Source: Burkholderiales bacterium RIFCSPHIGHO2_12_FULL_61_11 (GTDB lineage Bacteria > Pseudomonadota > Gammaproteobacteria > Burkholderiales > Burkholderiaceae_C). Taken from it: a DNA stretch of 5,529 nt. A model generated the notes under the pieces. That model saw nothing but the letters and a program-made list of their open reading frames with translations, ran no database searches and was not told the origin of the DNA. The stretch is from positions 1 through 5,529 of the forward strand of contig MERZ01000212.1 in NCBI GenBank assembly GCA_001770785.1, read 5' to 3'. The first letter of the stretch is position 1. Every line of letters starts with the position of its first letter. This document shows positions 1-5,529 of the stretch, piece by piece. A program made the position numbers and the translations under genes.

Positions 1-866
1 TCGGTGGTTTTGACCAGCTTGCCGCCGGCTTTTTGCTCCTCGGCGGTGGTGAACTCCATCTGCAGCAGCTTGGAGCCCAGGTTGCGCTGAATCACAGCGC
101 GCTTGCCGGCCTTGAGCATAGGCTTGTGCACATAGAACTCGTCGGGGTTCACCGCGCCCTGCACGACGGTTTCGCCCAAACCGTAGCTGGAGGTGATGAA
201 GACCACGTCTTCAAAACCGCTTTCGGTGTCGATGGTGAACACCACCCCGGCCGCGCCCAGGTCGCTGCGCACCATGCGCTGCACGCCCGCCGAAAGGGCC
301 ACATCGGCATGGGCAAAACCCTTGTGGACGCGGTAGCTGATGGCGCGATCGTTGTAGAGCGAGGCAAACACCTCCTTCATCTTGTGCAGCACGTCCTCAA
401 TGCCGACCACATTCAAAAAGGTCTCCTGCTGACCCGCAAATGAGGCGTCAGGCAGGTCTTCGGCGGTGGCGGACGAGCGCACGGCGAAGCTGGCTTTGGG
501 ATTTTCTGCGCTCAGCGCGACAAAGCTGGCGCGCACAGCTTGCTCGAATTCAGGCGGAAAAGGCTGGGCCTCGACGAGTGCCCGAATCCTGGCACCGGCT
601 TCCGCCAACGCCCGCACGTCGTCGGTGTTGAGCGCGTCCAGCACCGCGTTGATTTTGTTGTCCAGCCCGTCGTAAGCCAGGAACACGCGAAAGGCATGGG
701 CGGTGGTGGCAAAGCCGGTGGGCACTCGCACACCTTGCGGCCCGGTGGGCAGTTGCGAGATCATCTCGCCGAGGCTGGCGTTCTTGCCACCGACGACATC
801 GACATCGGTCATCCTCAGGTTTTCAAACGGTACAACCAGGGCGGTCGCCTCAAAAAGTTTTGACAT
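1..866 (-). CDS. ppsA: Phosphoenolpyruvate synthase, N-terminal part (truncated by window edge)
   Basis: PEP synthase (pyruvate, water dikinase) makes phosphoenolpyruvate from pyruvate and ATP, giving AMP and Pi, in the cytoplasm; it is the entry step of gluconeogenesis from C3 acids. About 288 codons are present, roughly a third of the usual ~790-800 residues, all from the N-terminal ATP-binding (PPDK_N) domain. The frame starts [17 protein letters not shown] and shows [10 protein letters not shown] at residues 26-35 and an [19 protein letters not shown] block from residue 130, both hallmarks of the family. Further on it reads [19 protein letters not shown]. The phosphohistidine and PEP-binding domains lie beyond the left edge. 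The ATG at 866-864 is supported by a GGAG Shine-Dalgarno 7 nt upstream. It is divergent from ppsR, which encodes its regulator. No frameshift is seen. The 3' end is missing, so intactness cannot be judged. Confidence 0.95.
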   Translation of the reverse strand, partial: MSKLFEATALVVPFENLRMTDVDVVGGKNASLGEMISQLPTGPQGVRVPTGFATTAHAFRVFLAYDGLDNKINAVLDALNTDDVRALAEAGARIRALVEAQPFPPEFEQAVRASFVALSAENPKASFAVRSSATAEDLPDASFAGQQETFLNVVGIEDVLHKMKEVFASLYNDRAISYRVHKGFAHADVALSAGVQRMVRSDLGAAGVVFTIDTESGFEDVVFITSSYGLGETVVQGAVNPDEFYVHKPMLKAGKRAVIQRNLGSKLLQMEFTTAEEQKAGGKLVKTT

Positions 867-1043
867 AAAAATACTCCGGGAGGTTAAAAAACTGGCGAAC
901 TGACCGTGGGCGGCATTCAAGCTGGTGGTCGTTTTAAGGGCTTGAGGCGGGGCATGGCCAGGAAAATCTGGATAATTGTCCCGATTGTAGAGGCCGCATG
1001 CCAGACCGCGGCCCTGCGCCCTTTCATCACCCTGAACAGCATC
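867..1043. promoter_or_regulatory. Divergent ppsA/ppsR control region
   Basis: This 177-bp spacer lies between two divergent starts and must hold the promoters for both genes. Seen directly: a TACAAT hexamer on the minus strand (984-989) that could be a -10 box for ppsA, though no convincing -35 stands at the right distance. An imperfect 12-bp palindrome, GGATAATTGTCC (970-981, 10 of 12 positions symmetrical), sits next to it and could be an operator. No good promoter toward ppsR was found by eye. The region is assigned from gene layout; the individual boxes are weak. Confidence 0.4.
874..877 (-). promoter_or_regulatory. Shine-Dalgarno site of ppsA
   Basis: GGAG on the minus strand (CTCC on plus), separated by 7 nt from the ATG at 866. 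It fixes the ppsA start. Confidence 0.7.
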
Positions 1044-1865
1044 ATGTCCAATCGCACTGTATTTTTCATCTCCGACGGCACCGGCATTACCGCTGAGACT
1101 TTTGGCAACGCCATCCTGGCCCAATTCGAGATCAAACCGCGCCATGTTCGTCTGCCCTTTATCGACAGCGTGGACAAGGCGCACCAGGCCGTTCGCCAGA
1201 TCAACCACACGGCGGAACTGGAAGGCAAGCGGCCCATTGTTTTCACGACGCTGGTGAACATGGAAATTCTGGAGGTCATCAAGGCGCAATGCCACGGCAT
1301 GCTGCTGGACATGTTTGACATGTTCGTGGCACCCCTGGAGGCCGAACTGGGAATCAAGTCCAACCACCGGATTGGGCGCTTTTCTGATGCCTCCAAAAGC
1401 AAGTCCTACGACGCGCGGATCGAGGCGATCAACTTCTCGCTGGCCCACGACGACGGTCAAAGCAATCGCGACCTCGAAGACTCGGACGTGATTTTGGTGG
1501 GCGTGAGCCGCAGCGGCAAAACGCCAACTTCGCTTTACCTGGCCATGCAGTACGGCCTGAAGGCATCCAACTACCCGCTGATTCCCGAGGATTTTGAGCG
1601 CCGCCAGTTGCCACCGGCGCTGGTGCCGCACCGCAAGAAAATCTTTGGCCTGACGATTGCCCCCGAGCGCCTGAGCCAGATTCGCAATGAGCGCAGGCCC
1701 AACTCCACCTACGCCAGCTTGGCCAATTGCCGCCATGAAGTCCATGAGGCCGAGGCCATGATGCGGCGCGAAGGCATACGGTGGCTGTCCACCACCACCA
1801 AATCCATCGAAGAAATTGCCACCACCATCCTGCAGGAAATCAGGCCCGAGCGGCTGGAGTATTAA
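1044..1865 (+). CDS. ppsR: PEP synthase regulatory protein (bifunctional kinase/pyrophosphorylase, DUF299)
   Basis: PpsR regulates PEP synthase in the cytoplasm. In E. coli it inactivates the enzyme by ADP-dependent phosphorylation of an active-site threonine and reactivates it by Pi-dependent removal that yields pyrophosphate. The 273-aa product matches the family length (E. coli about 277). It begins [19 protein letters not shown], the conserved N-terminus. It carries the P-loop-like motif [11 protein letters not shown] at residues 153-163, followed by [16 protein letters not shown], closely like the E. coli protein. The frame is open back to 906, but the extra 46 residues do not resemble the family, so the start at 1044 is preferred. 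No clear Shine-Dalgarno precedes this ATG, which may mean low translation. The location divergent from ppsA supports the function. Confidence 0.94.
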   Translation: MSNRTVFFISDGTGITAETFGNAILAQFEIKPRHVRLPFIDSVDKAHQAVRQINHTAELEGKRPIVFTTLVNMEILEVIKAQCHGMLLDMFDMFVAPLEAELGIKSNHRIGRFSDASKSKSYDARIEAINFSLAHDDGQSNRDLEDSDVILVGVSRSGKTPTSLYLAMQYGLKASNYPLIPEDFERRQLPPALVPHRKKIFGLTIAPERLSQIRNERRPNSTYASLANCRHEVHEAEAMMRREGIRWLSTTTKSIEEIATTILQEIRPERLEY

Positions 1866-1914
1866 GCGCCAACCGGATTTTCCGGCCGGGCGATTTTCCA
1901 GCCGGTCAGGCGCC
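1866..1914. repeat. Nested inverted repeat with internal 14-nt direct repeat behind ppsR
   Basis: Immediately after the ppsR stop, GCGCC (1866-1870) and ACCGG (1872-1876) are mirrored by CCGGT (1902-1906) and GGCGC (1909-1913), giving a two-part stem with a small bulge. Inside lies a direct repeat with 16-nt period: GATTTTCCGGCCGG (1876-1889) and GATTTTCCAGCCGG (1892-1905), one mismatch. There is no T-tract on either side, so it is not a standard intrinsic terminator. It could still protect the ppsR mRNA 3' end or help Rho-dependent termination. Confidence 0.5.
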
Positions 1915-1917
1915 GCA

Positions 1918-1970
1918 ATCGCTACAGTTTTCATAGCTTCTTGCGCCGGTAGCTATTGGACTGGAGCGGA
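1918..1970. repeat. Comamonadaceae-type short intergenic repeat element (likely degenerate copy)
   Basis: The stretch contains ATAGCTTCTTGCGC (1933-1946) preceded by GCTACAGTTTTC. I recall close variants of this recurring many times between genes in Acidovorax, Polaromonas, Rhodoferax and Variovorax genomes. It holds an inverted repeat, ATAGCT (1933-1938) and AGCTAT (1951-1956), with a 12-nt loop. No open reading frame of note crosses it. Boundaries are approximate and the family identity is from memory; only a genome-wide count could settle it. Confidence 0.5.
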
Positions 1971-2062
1971 CGGCGGCCACGCGCAAGGCGCCTGCCATGA
2001 AACATCAACGCCTCACACTTCAATTCGCCCTCCGAACATGCGTGAAGGTTATGGTTTTTTGC

Positions 2063-2091
2063 TTGCCCAATGGAGTCAGGCCGCAGACAAT
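2063..2091 (+). promoter_or_regulatory. Possible sigma-70 promoter of bfr
   Basis: TTGCCC (2063-2068) as -35 and GACAAT (2086-2091) as -10 are separated by exactly 17 nt; each matches 4 of 6 consensus bases. Transcription would start near 2098 and give a leader of about 25 nt before the bfr ATG. No convincing Fur box overlaps it. Confidence 0.35.
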
Positions 2092-2110
2092 GAGTGCCTT
2101 CAAAATCAAA

Positions 2111-2117
2111 AAAGGAG
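2111..2117 (+). promoter_or_regulatory. Strong Shine-Dalgarno site that fixes the bfr start
   Basis: AAAGGAG ends 5 nt before the ATG at 2123. The same frame is open back to 1997, and this site decides for the shorter, family-length start. Confidence 0.75.
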
Positions 2118-2122
2118 TCCCC

Positions 2123-2599
2123 ATGAAAGGCGATGCCCAAGTTATCACCCACCTGCAGGCCCAGCTGAAAAACGAGCTGACTGCCATCAACCAGTATTTC
2201 CTGCACTACCGCATGTACAAGCACTGGGGCCTGGACAAGCTGGCCAAGAAGGAATACGAGGAATCCATGGGCGAGATGAAACACGCCGACAGGCTGATGG
2301 ACCGCATCCTCATGCTCGACGGTCTGCCGAATCTGCAGGACCTGGGCAAGCTGATGATCGGCGAAAACGTGCCTGAGGCCCTGGGCTGCGACCTGCAGAC
2401 AGAAATGGGCGCGCAGGCAACGATCAAGGATGGCATCGCGCATTGCGAGACCGTGCGCGATTACGTCTCACGCGACCTGCTGCAGGACATTCTGGACGAC
2501 ACCGAAGAGCACATCGACTTTCTGGAGATCCAGATCGAACTCGTCGCCAAGGTCGGTGTACAGAACTACCTGCAAAGCCAGGTGGGCGAGTTGAGCTAA
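2123..2599 (+). CDS. bfr: Bacterioferritin (haem-containing ferritin)
   Basis: Bacterioferritin forms a 24-subunit cytoplasmic shell that oxidises Fe(II) at di-iron centres and stores the iron as a ferric mineral; haem sits between subunit pairs. The 158-aa product is exactly the length of E. coli Bfr and aligns without gaps. It starts MKGDAQVI and carries NQYFLHYRMYKHWGL, EMKHADR and GLPNLQDLGKLMIGE. Kept residues, in E. coli numbering, are ferroxidase ligands Glu18, Glu51, His54, Glu94 and His130, with Tyr25 near the centre and Met52 as haem ligand. Odd: position 127, a Glu ligand in E. coli, is Thr (ACC codon at 2501-2503; local sequence DDTEEHID). No bfd (bacterioferritin-associated ferredoxin) gene lies beside it here. 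It is transcribed alone and converges on the hmu operon. Confidence 0.96.
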   Translation: MKGDAQVITHLQAQLKNELTAINQYFLHYRMYKHWGLDKLAKKEYEESMGEMKHADRLMDRILMLDGLPNLQDLGKLMIGENVPEALGCDLQTEMGAQATIKDGIAHCETVRDYVSRDLLQDILDDTEEHIDFLEIQIELVAKVGVQNYLQSQVGELS

Positions 2600-2878
2600 T
2601 CCTGTCCTGGCCTCAGCTTTCATTCAAAATGGGTTGGCCGGACGTACATGGACGCTCCCGGTTTGCCAAGCTTTCTTTTCATGATGACTCGAAGGTAAAG
2701 ATTACACCCTTACATTCGGACTTTTTGTGTGACTTTGGGTCACTGTCCCTGATGGGATTCGCTGGTTGACGCCTCGATCGCTTACACGCGCTCTGGGTGC
2801 CTCGTCCGGCACGGGCTTTGCCAACCACGGTCTGACCTGTTTTGCCATCTGACACGGGCAAGACCCTCCATGGCTGCT
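2600..2878. other. Convergent intergenic spacer between bfr and hmuV, no gene recognised
   Basis: This 279-bp stretch separates the 3' ends of bfr and hmuV. It includes a patch poorer in GC than its surroundings around 2680-2760. Short stems are visible: GTGAC/GTCAC (2729-2733, 2739-2743), GTGCC/GGCAC (2797-2801, 2808-2812) and TTGCC/GGCAA (2842-2846, 2857-2861). None is followed by a T-run in either transcription direction, so no intrinsic terminator can be called. Open frames here are short and resemble nothing I know. Confidence 0.5.
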
Positions 2879-3706
2879 TCATGCCACCAGCAACTGTGCG
2901 GTGCCATCGGCGTCGCGCACAGACTGCGAACAGACGTTCCACACATGGTTGACATTTGTCGTGTTCAGCACATCTGACGGCAAACCCTGGCTTTGAACCG
3001 CACCGCCCTGGAGTACGACTGCCCAGTCCGCGTAACGCAGGGCCAGGTTGAGGTCATGCAAAACGGCCACTACCCCCACACCCTGGTCCTGCGCCCAGCG
3101 ACGGGCCAGACGCAACACCTCGTGCTGATGACACAGATCCAGGGCGGCGGTGGGTTCGTCCAGCAACAACCAGCGTGTTTCTGCGTTTGGCCCCGGCTCC
3201 CAGATTTGCGCCAGGACCCGTGACAGCTGCGCCCTCGCCCGCTCACCGCCACTCAGCGTGTTGATGGCGCGGCCCGCCAGCGCTGTCACACCCGTCGCCT
3301 GCATCGCGGCCTGCACGATGCCGGCCTCACCACGGCCGGGCTGTGTGCGGTGCGGAAAGCGCCCCAGCTCCACCACGTCACGCACGGTGTACTCAAACGC
3401 CACCGTCGTGTCTTGTGGCAGCAAGGCCCGGATGCGGGCCTGGGTTTGCGTGCTACATTGCCGCAGGTTGTGACCATTCATCCACACCGAGCCACTTGAC
3501 GGCTGGCGTTGCCCACTGAGCAACGACAGCAAGGTTGACTTGCCCGCCCCGTTGGGTCCCACGATGGCAGTCAAGTGTCCGGCCCGAAAGCTGACTGATA
3601 CGGGCTGGAGCAAGGCCGAGTGGCCCACCATGCACGTCGCTGCCCTGGCCTCCAGCGTGCGCGGGCTCACATCGTCGCTCAATCCTTCTTTGATCGCGGT
3701 CTTCAC
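2879..3706 (-). CDS. hmuV: Haem ABC importer, ATP-binding protein
   Basis: HmuV is the cytoplasmic ATPase that drives haem import through HmuU. The 275-aa product has all nucleotide-binding elements in order: Walker A GPNGAGKST (50-58), Q-loop Gln98 in LLPQD, signature LSGGE (151-155), Walker B LLLDEP with catalytic Glu184, D-loop ALD (188-190) and switch His217 in VLHDLNLALRYAD. The FEYTVRDVVELGRFPHR segment and LSRVLAQIW after the signature are typical of HmuV and less so of other FecE-like ATPases. I place the start at the GTG at 3706-3704. It overlaps the hmuU stop by 4 nt (GTGA) and has AGGGGG 5 nt upstream. Met26 (3631) would cut into the first strand. The open frame upstream to 3904 is antisense-free but overlaps hmuU deeply and is not family-like. 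Vitamin B12 or siderophore import is a less likely alternative. Confidence 0.9.
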   Translation of the reverse strand: MKTAIKEGLSDDVSPRTLEARAATCMVGHSALLQPVSVSFRAGHLTAIVGPNGAGKSTLLSLLSGQRQPSSGSVWMNGHNLRQCSTQTQARIRALLPQDTTVAFEYTVRDVVELGRFPHRTQPGRGEAGIVQAAMQATGVTALAGRAINTLSGGERARAQLSRVLAQIWEPGPNAETRWLLLDEPTAALDLCHQHEVLRLARRWAQDQGVGVVAVLHDLNLALRYADWAVVLQGGAVQSQGLPSDVLNTTNVNHVWNVCSQSVRDADGTAQLLVA

Positions 3707-4770
3707 ACGCGCCCCCTGAATGTGCGTAACAACAGCAAGAAAAAAGGCACCCCCACGAACGCTGTCAACACGCCCAGCGGCAATTCGGCGGGCTGTGCCA
3801 CGGTGCGCGCCACGCTGTCCGCCAGCAGCACCAGCGCAGCGCCCAGCATGGCTGAGGCCGGCAACACCACGCGATGGTCCGGCCCGGCAATCAGGCGCAC
3901 ACAATGCGGTGCCACGAGCCCAATGAATCCGATGATGCCGGTGCAGGCCGTGACCGCACCCACGGCGAGGGCCGTTACCAGCACGGCACGGCGTTTGACA
4001 CGCTCCACGTCAACCCCCAAAAGATGCGCCTGCGCCTCGCCCAGCGCAATGGCATTCAGGGGTCTGGCCATCGTCAAACCTGCGCCAACAGCCATCAAAA
4101 CAATAGTGCCCACCAGTCCCACGGCGCTCCAGCGGGCGCCCCCCAAGCTGCCCAGCAGCCAGAACTGGATGTTGCGCAACTGCTCGTCGGTAGCCATGAA
4201 GCTCAAAAAACCCAGCCCCGCGCCCGCCAGTGCGTTGATGGCAATGCCGGCCAACAGCATCACGCTGATGCGCGTGCCCCCTTCAGACTGCGACAGCACA
4301 TAGATCAGCGCCGTCACACCCAAACCACCCGCAAAAGCCATCAACACCAGCGTCCAGCTGCCCAGCGAGCGCGGCAGATCCGGGAACCACAAGGCGCCCA
4401 TGACGATGGTGATGCCCGCTGCCAGCGCCGCGCCGCTGCTGACCCCAATCAAGCCGGGGTCTGCCAGCGGGTTGCGAAACATGCCCTGCATCAGCGCGCC
4501 GCTCATGCCCAGCCCGGCTCCGGCCACCAGCCCCAGCACGAGGCGCGGCAGCCGGATATTGAGAAAAATGAGCTGATCGGGCGAGCCGTCCAGGGTACCC
4601 GTTGCCAGCGCCCACATCGTCCTGGCAATGCTCACGATGCCAATGTCGAAGGCACCACGGGCGCTGGCGGCGACCAGACTGAGCATCACCAGTACAGCAC
4701 CCAAAGCCAGCACGGTGGTGACAGGCAGGCGGTGGGATGCCCGGTTTGGCATGAGCTGCAACTGGCTCAT
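3703..4770 (-). CDS. hmuU: Haem ABC importer, permease (FecCD/BtuC family)
   Basis: HmuU is the polytopic inner-membrane subunit; two copies should form the channel that accepts haem from HmuT. The 355-aa product is of FecCD length and strongly hydrophobic, consistent with about ten membrane segments. Recognisable blocks are RLPRLVLGLVAGAGLGMSGA (73-92), MFRNPLADPGLIGVSSG (97-113), the ATPase-contacting loop LGEAQAHLLGVDVERVK (from residue 243), and GLVAPHCVRLIAGPDHR (284 onward), followed by LPASAMLG and AELPLGVLTAFVGVPFF near the C-terminus. The start ATG at 4770 overlaps the stop of the VOC gene (ATGA). An ATG 12 nt further upstream (4782) is possible, but neither has a good Shine-Dalgarno, which fits coupling. 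Haem specificity is inferred from HmuV and HmuT likeness, since siderophore and cobalamin permeases share the fold. Confidence 0.9.
   Translation of the reverse strand: MSQLQLMPNRASHRLPVTTVLALGAVLVMLSLVAASARGAFDIGIVSIARTMWALATGTLDGSPDQLIFLNIRLPRLVLGLVAGAGLGMSGALMQGMFRNPLADPGLIGVSSGAALAAGITIVMGALWFPDLPRSLGSWTLVLMAFAGGLGVTALIYVLSQSEGGTRISVMLLAGIAINALAGAGLGFLSFMATDEQLRNIQFWLLGSLGGARWSAVGLVGTIVLMAVGAGLTMARPLNAIALGEAQAHLLGVDVERVKRRAVLVTALAVGAVTACTGIIGFIGLVAPHCVRLIAGPDHRVVLPASAMLGAALVLLADSVARTVAQPAELPLGVLTAFVGVPFFLLLLRTFRGRV
3712..3717 (-). promoter_or_regulatory. Shine-Dalgarno-like site supporting the hmuV GTG start
   Basis: AGGGGG on the minus strand lies inside the hmuU 3' end, 5 nt before the GTG at 3706. 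Together with the GTGA overlap it argues for coupled translation of hmuV after hmuU. Confidence 0.5.
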
Positions 4771-5324
4771 GTCTGGCGCCATAGCCGGACCGTTGCCGAG
4801 GGCGCGGCTGGCAGCGTCGCCGCGCTGGACACCCACTGCACGAAACGCAGCACATTGCCGTTGGCGTCTCTCAACGTGAATTCCCAGGTTCCCCAGGCTT
4901 GCAGTTTGGGTGGACCACTCAGACGCTGGCGTTCAGGGGCTTGCAAGCCCATCGGCGGCAGAGGTGCCGTGAGCAAATTGTGCTTGTGGGCTCGCAATGC
5001 CGCCTGCAATGCGTCGTACACCTCAAACGGGGTATCCAGTACCACCCGATGATGGTCCGGCCTGAAAGTATTTGATCCACAGCGATCAGGCAGATCCAGA
5101 TCCAGTTCCTGCTCCCACCGGCCCGGCTGAGCCCCGCGCTGCCACAGCTGCAAATGCAGTTTTCCCAGTCTGAGCAGTGCGAACACACCAGTCACCTGCT
5201 GCACCACGTCAAAGCCCATCACATCACAATAATCTGCGACAGCAGCGCTCAGCTTCGGGGTCCAGACCACGGGCAGGGTGGCCTCACAAAAGCCGCTGGC
5301 GGGCGGTAAAGGCCGGCAACTCAT
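4767..5324 (-). CDS. VOC-fold (glyoxalase/bleomycin-resistance-like) protein inside the haem-import operon
   Basis: A 185-aa probable cytoplasmic protein with no visible signal peptide or membrane segment. Two VOC half-modules can be read. The first runs from about residue 15 (ATLPVVWTPKLSAAVADYC) through VMGFDVV to KLHLQLW. The second starts at HHRVVLDTPFEVYDAL (91-106) and ends in WEFTLRDANGNVLRFVQW (147-164). The closing motif resembles ligand-binding bleomycin-resistance proteins more than metal enzymes: where glyoxalases usually have a Glu metal ligand there is Arg160, and strand one offers no obvious His. An insertion around 114-143, rich in Pro and Leu, separates the halves. The ATG at 5324 overlaps the hmuT stop (ATGA), and its own stop overlaps the hmuU start (ATGA). 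The frame is open further upstream to 5474, but that part runs through hmuT. Substrate is unknown; a role with haem is inference from position only. Confidence 0.8.
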   Translation of the reverse strand: MSCRPLPPASGFCEATLPVVWTPKLSAAVADYCDVMGFDVVQQVTGVFALLRLGKLHLQLWQRGAQPGRWEQELDLDLPDRCGSNTFRPDHHRVVLDTPFEVYDALQAALRAHKHNLLTAPLPPMGLQAPERQRLSGPPKLQAWGTWEFTLRDANGNVLRFVQWVSSAATLPAAPSATVRLWRQT

Positions 5325-5529
5325 GCGAGCACCACCCGTGCGTGCAGTTCGCGCACAGTTTGGGGTAGCCGCGGGCCAAAACCCAGTAGTTGCAAGGCGT
5401 CCATGTGGATCAACGCACCCGGACTCGTGCGGCGCTTGAACGCGGGTGTCAACGCCAGCTCGGGTCTGGCCCACAGCTTGTCAACGCCGCCCAGCGCCTC
5501 GATACCCTGTGTGCTGGTCAGAATGACGT
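5321..5529 (-). CDS. hmuT: Haem ABC importer, periplasmic haem-binding protein, C-terminal end (truncated by window edge)
   Basis: HmuT binds haem in the periplasm and delivers it to HmuU. Only the last 68 residues are inside the window, beginning VILTSTQGIEALGGVDKLWA and containing LALTPAF, an HMDALQLLGFGPRLPQ stretch and ending in RELHARVVLA. The TQGIEALGGVDKLWARPELALTP and LLGFGPRLP patterns are typical of the C-lobe of HmuT/HutB-type class III binding proteins. The signal peptide and haem-ligand residues lie beyond the right edge, as does the operon promoter. The stop codon overlaps the start of the VOC gene by 4 nt. Assignment rests on this short piece plus the neighbouring permease and ATPase. 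Confidence 0.82.
   Translation of the reverse strand, partial: VILTSTQGIEALGGVDKLWARPELALTPAFKRRTSPGALIHMDALQLLGFGPRLPQTVRELHARVVLA

Noticed and set aside
33..443. Plus-strand open frame of 136 codons at the left end
   Set aside because: It lies wholly antisense to clearly recognisable ppsA coding sequence.
906..1043. 46-residue N-terminal extension of ppsR
   Set aside because: The extra residues are unlike the family; family length and the conserved [14 protein letters not shown] start favour 1044.
2084..2102. Fur box over the bfr -10 region (GACAATGAG)
   Set aside because: Only one poor half-site resembles the GATAAT repeats of a Fur box; the partner half is absent.
1997..2122. 42-residue N-terminal extension of bfr
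   Set aside because: A strong AAAGGAG site stands right before the ATG at 2123 and the product from there has exact Bfr length.
2722..2743. Hairpin GTGAC/GTCAC next to TTTTT as a terminator for bfr
   Set aside because: The T-run precedes the stem on the plus strand and becomes an A-run on the minus strand, so it fits neither direction; the stem has only 5 bp.
2679..2942. Minus-strand open frame of 87 codons overlapping the hmuV 3' end
   Set aside because: It overlaps hmuV in another frame, shows no recognisable motif and has an Arg-rich composition typical of a shadow frame.
3874..5052. Long plus-strand open frame of 392 codons
   Set aside because: It is antisense to hmuU and the VOC gene, is very rich in Gln, His, Ala and Arg with no recognisable domain, and reflects codon bias of the GC-rich genes on the other strand.

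Overview
The window looks like chromosomal DNA of a betaproteobacterium, most likely a member of the Comamonadaceae (the Rhodoferax/Polaromonas/Acidovorax neighbourhood). Grounds are the moderately high GC content, a divergent ppsA/ppsR pair, a bacterioferritin of betaproteobacterial character, and a short intergenic element containing ATAGCTTCTTGCGC, which I remember as frequent in genomes of this family. The family assignment is from recognition and no search was run.

Layout, left to right. (1) Positions 1-866, minus strand: the N-terminal third of phosphoenolpyruvate synthase (ppsA), running off the left edge. (2) 867-1043: a shared divergent control region. (3) 1044-1865, plus: ppsR, the kinase/pyrophosphorylase that switches PEP synthase off and on, so enzyme and regulator sit back to back. 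(4) 1866-2122: an intergenic stretch with a nested inverted repeat, a near-perfect 14-nt direct repeat, a Comamonadaceae-type repeat element and a plausible promoter for the next gene. (5) 2123-2599, plus: bacterioferritin (bfr), the haem-containing iron store. (6) 2600-2878: a gene-free convergent spacer with no clear terminator. (7) 2879-5529, minus: a haem ABC-importer operon read right to left, hmuT (3' end only), a VOC-fold protein, hmuU (permease) and hmuV (ATPase).

The operon is very tightly packed. Each of its three junctions is a 4-nt stop/start overlap (ATGA, ATGA, GTGA), implying translational coupling. HmuT would capture haem in the periplasm, HmuU would form the inner-membrane channel and HmuV would power it. 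The unexpected member is the 185-aa VOC (glyoxalase/bleomycin-resistance fold) protein inserted between binding protein and permease. It has no established role in haem import that I know of and is the best candidate here for something undescribed, such as cytoplasmic haem handling.

The bacterioferritin gene converges on this operon, so iron storage and haem acquisition are neighbours. Its sequence has Thr at position 127, where E. coli Bfr has a Glu ligand of the di-iron ferroxidase centre; all other ligands are kept.
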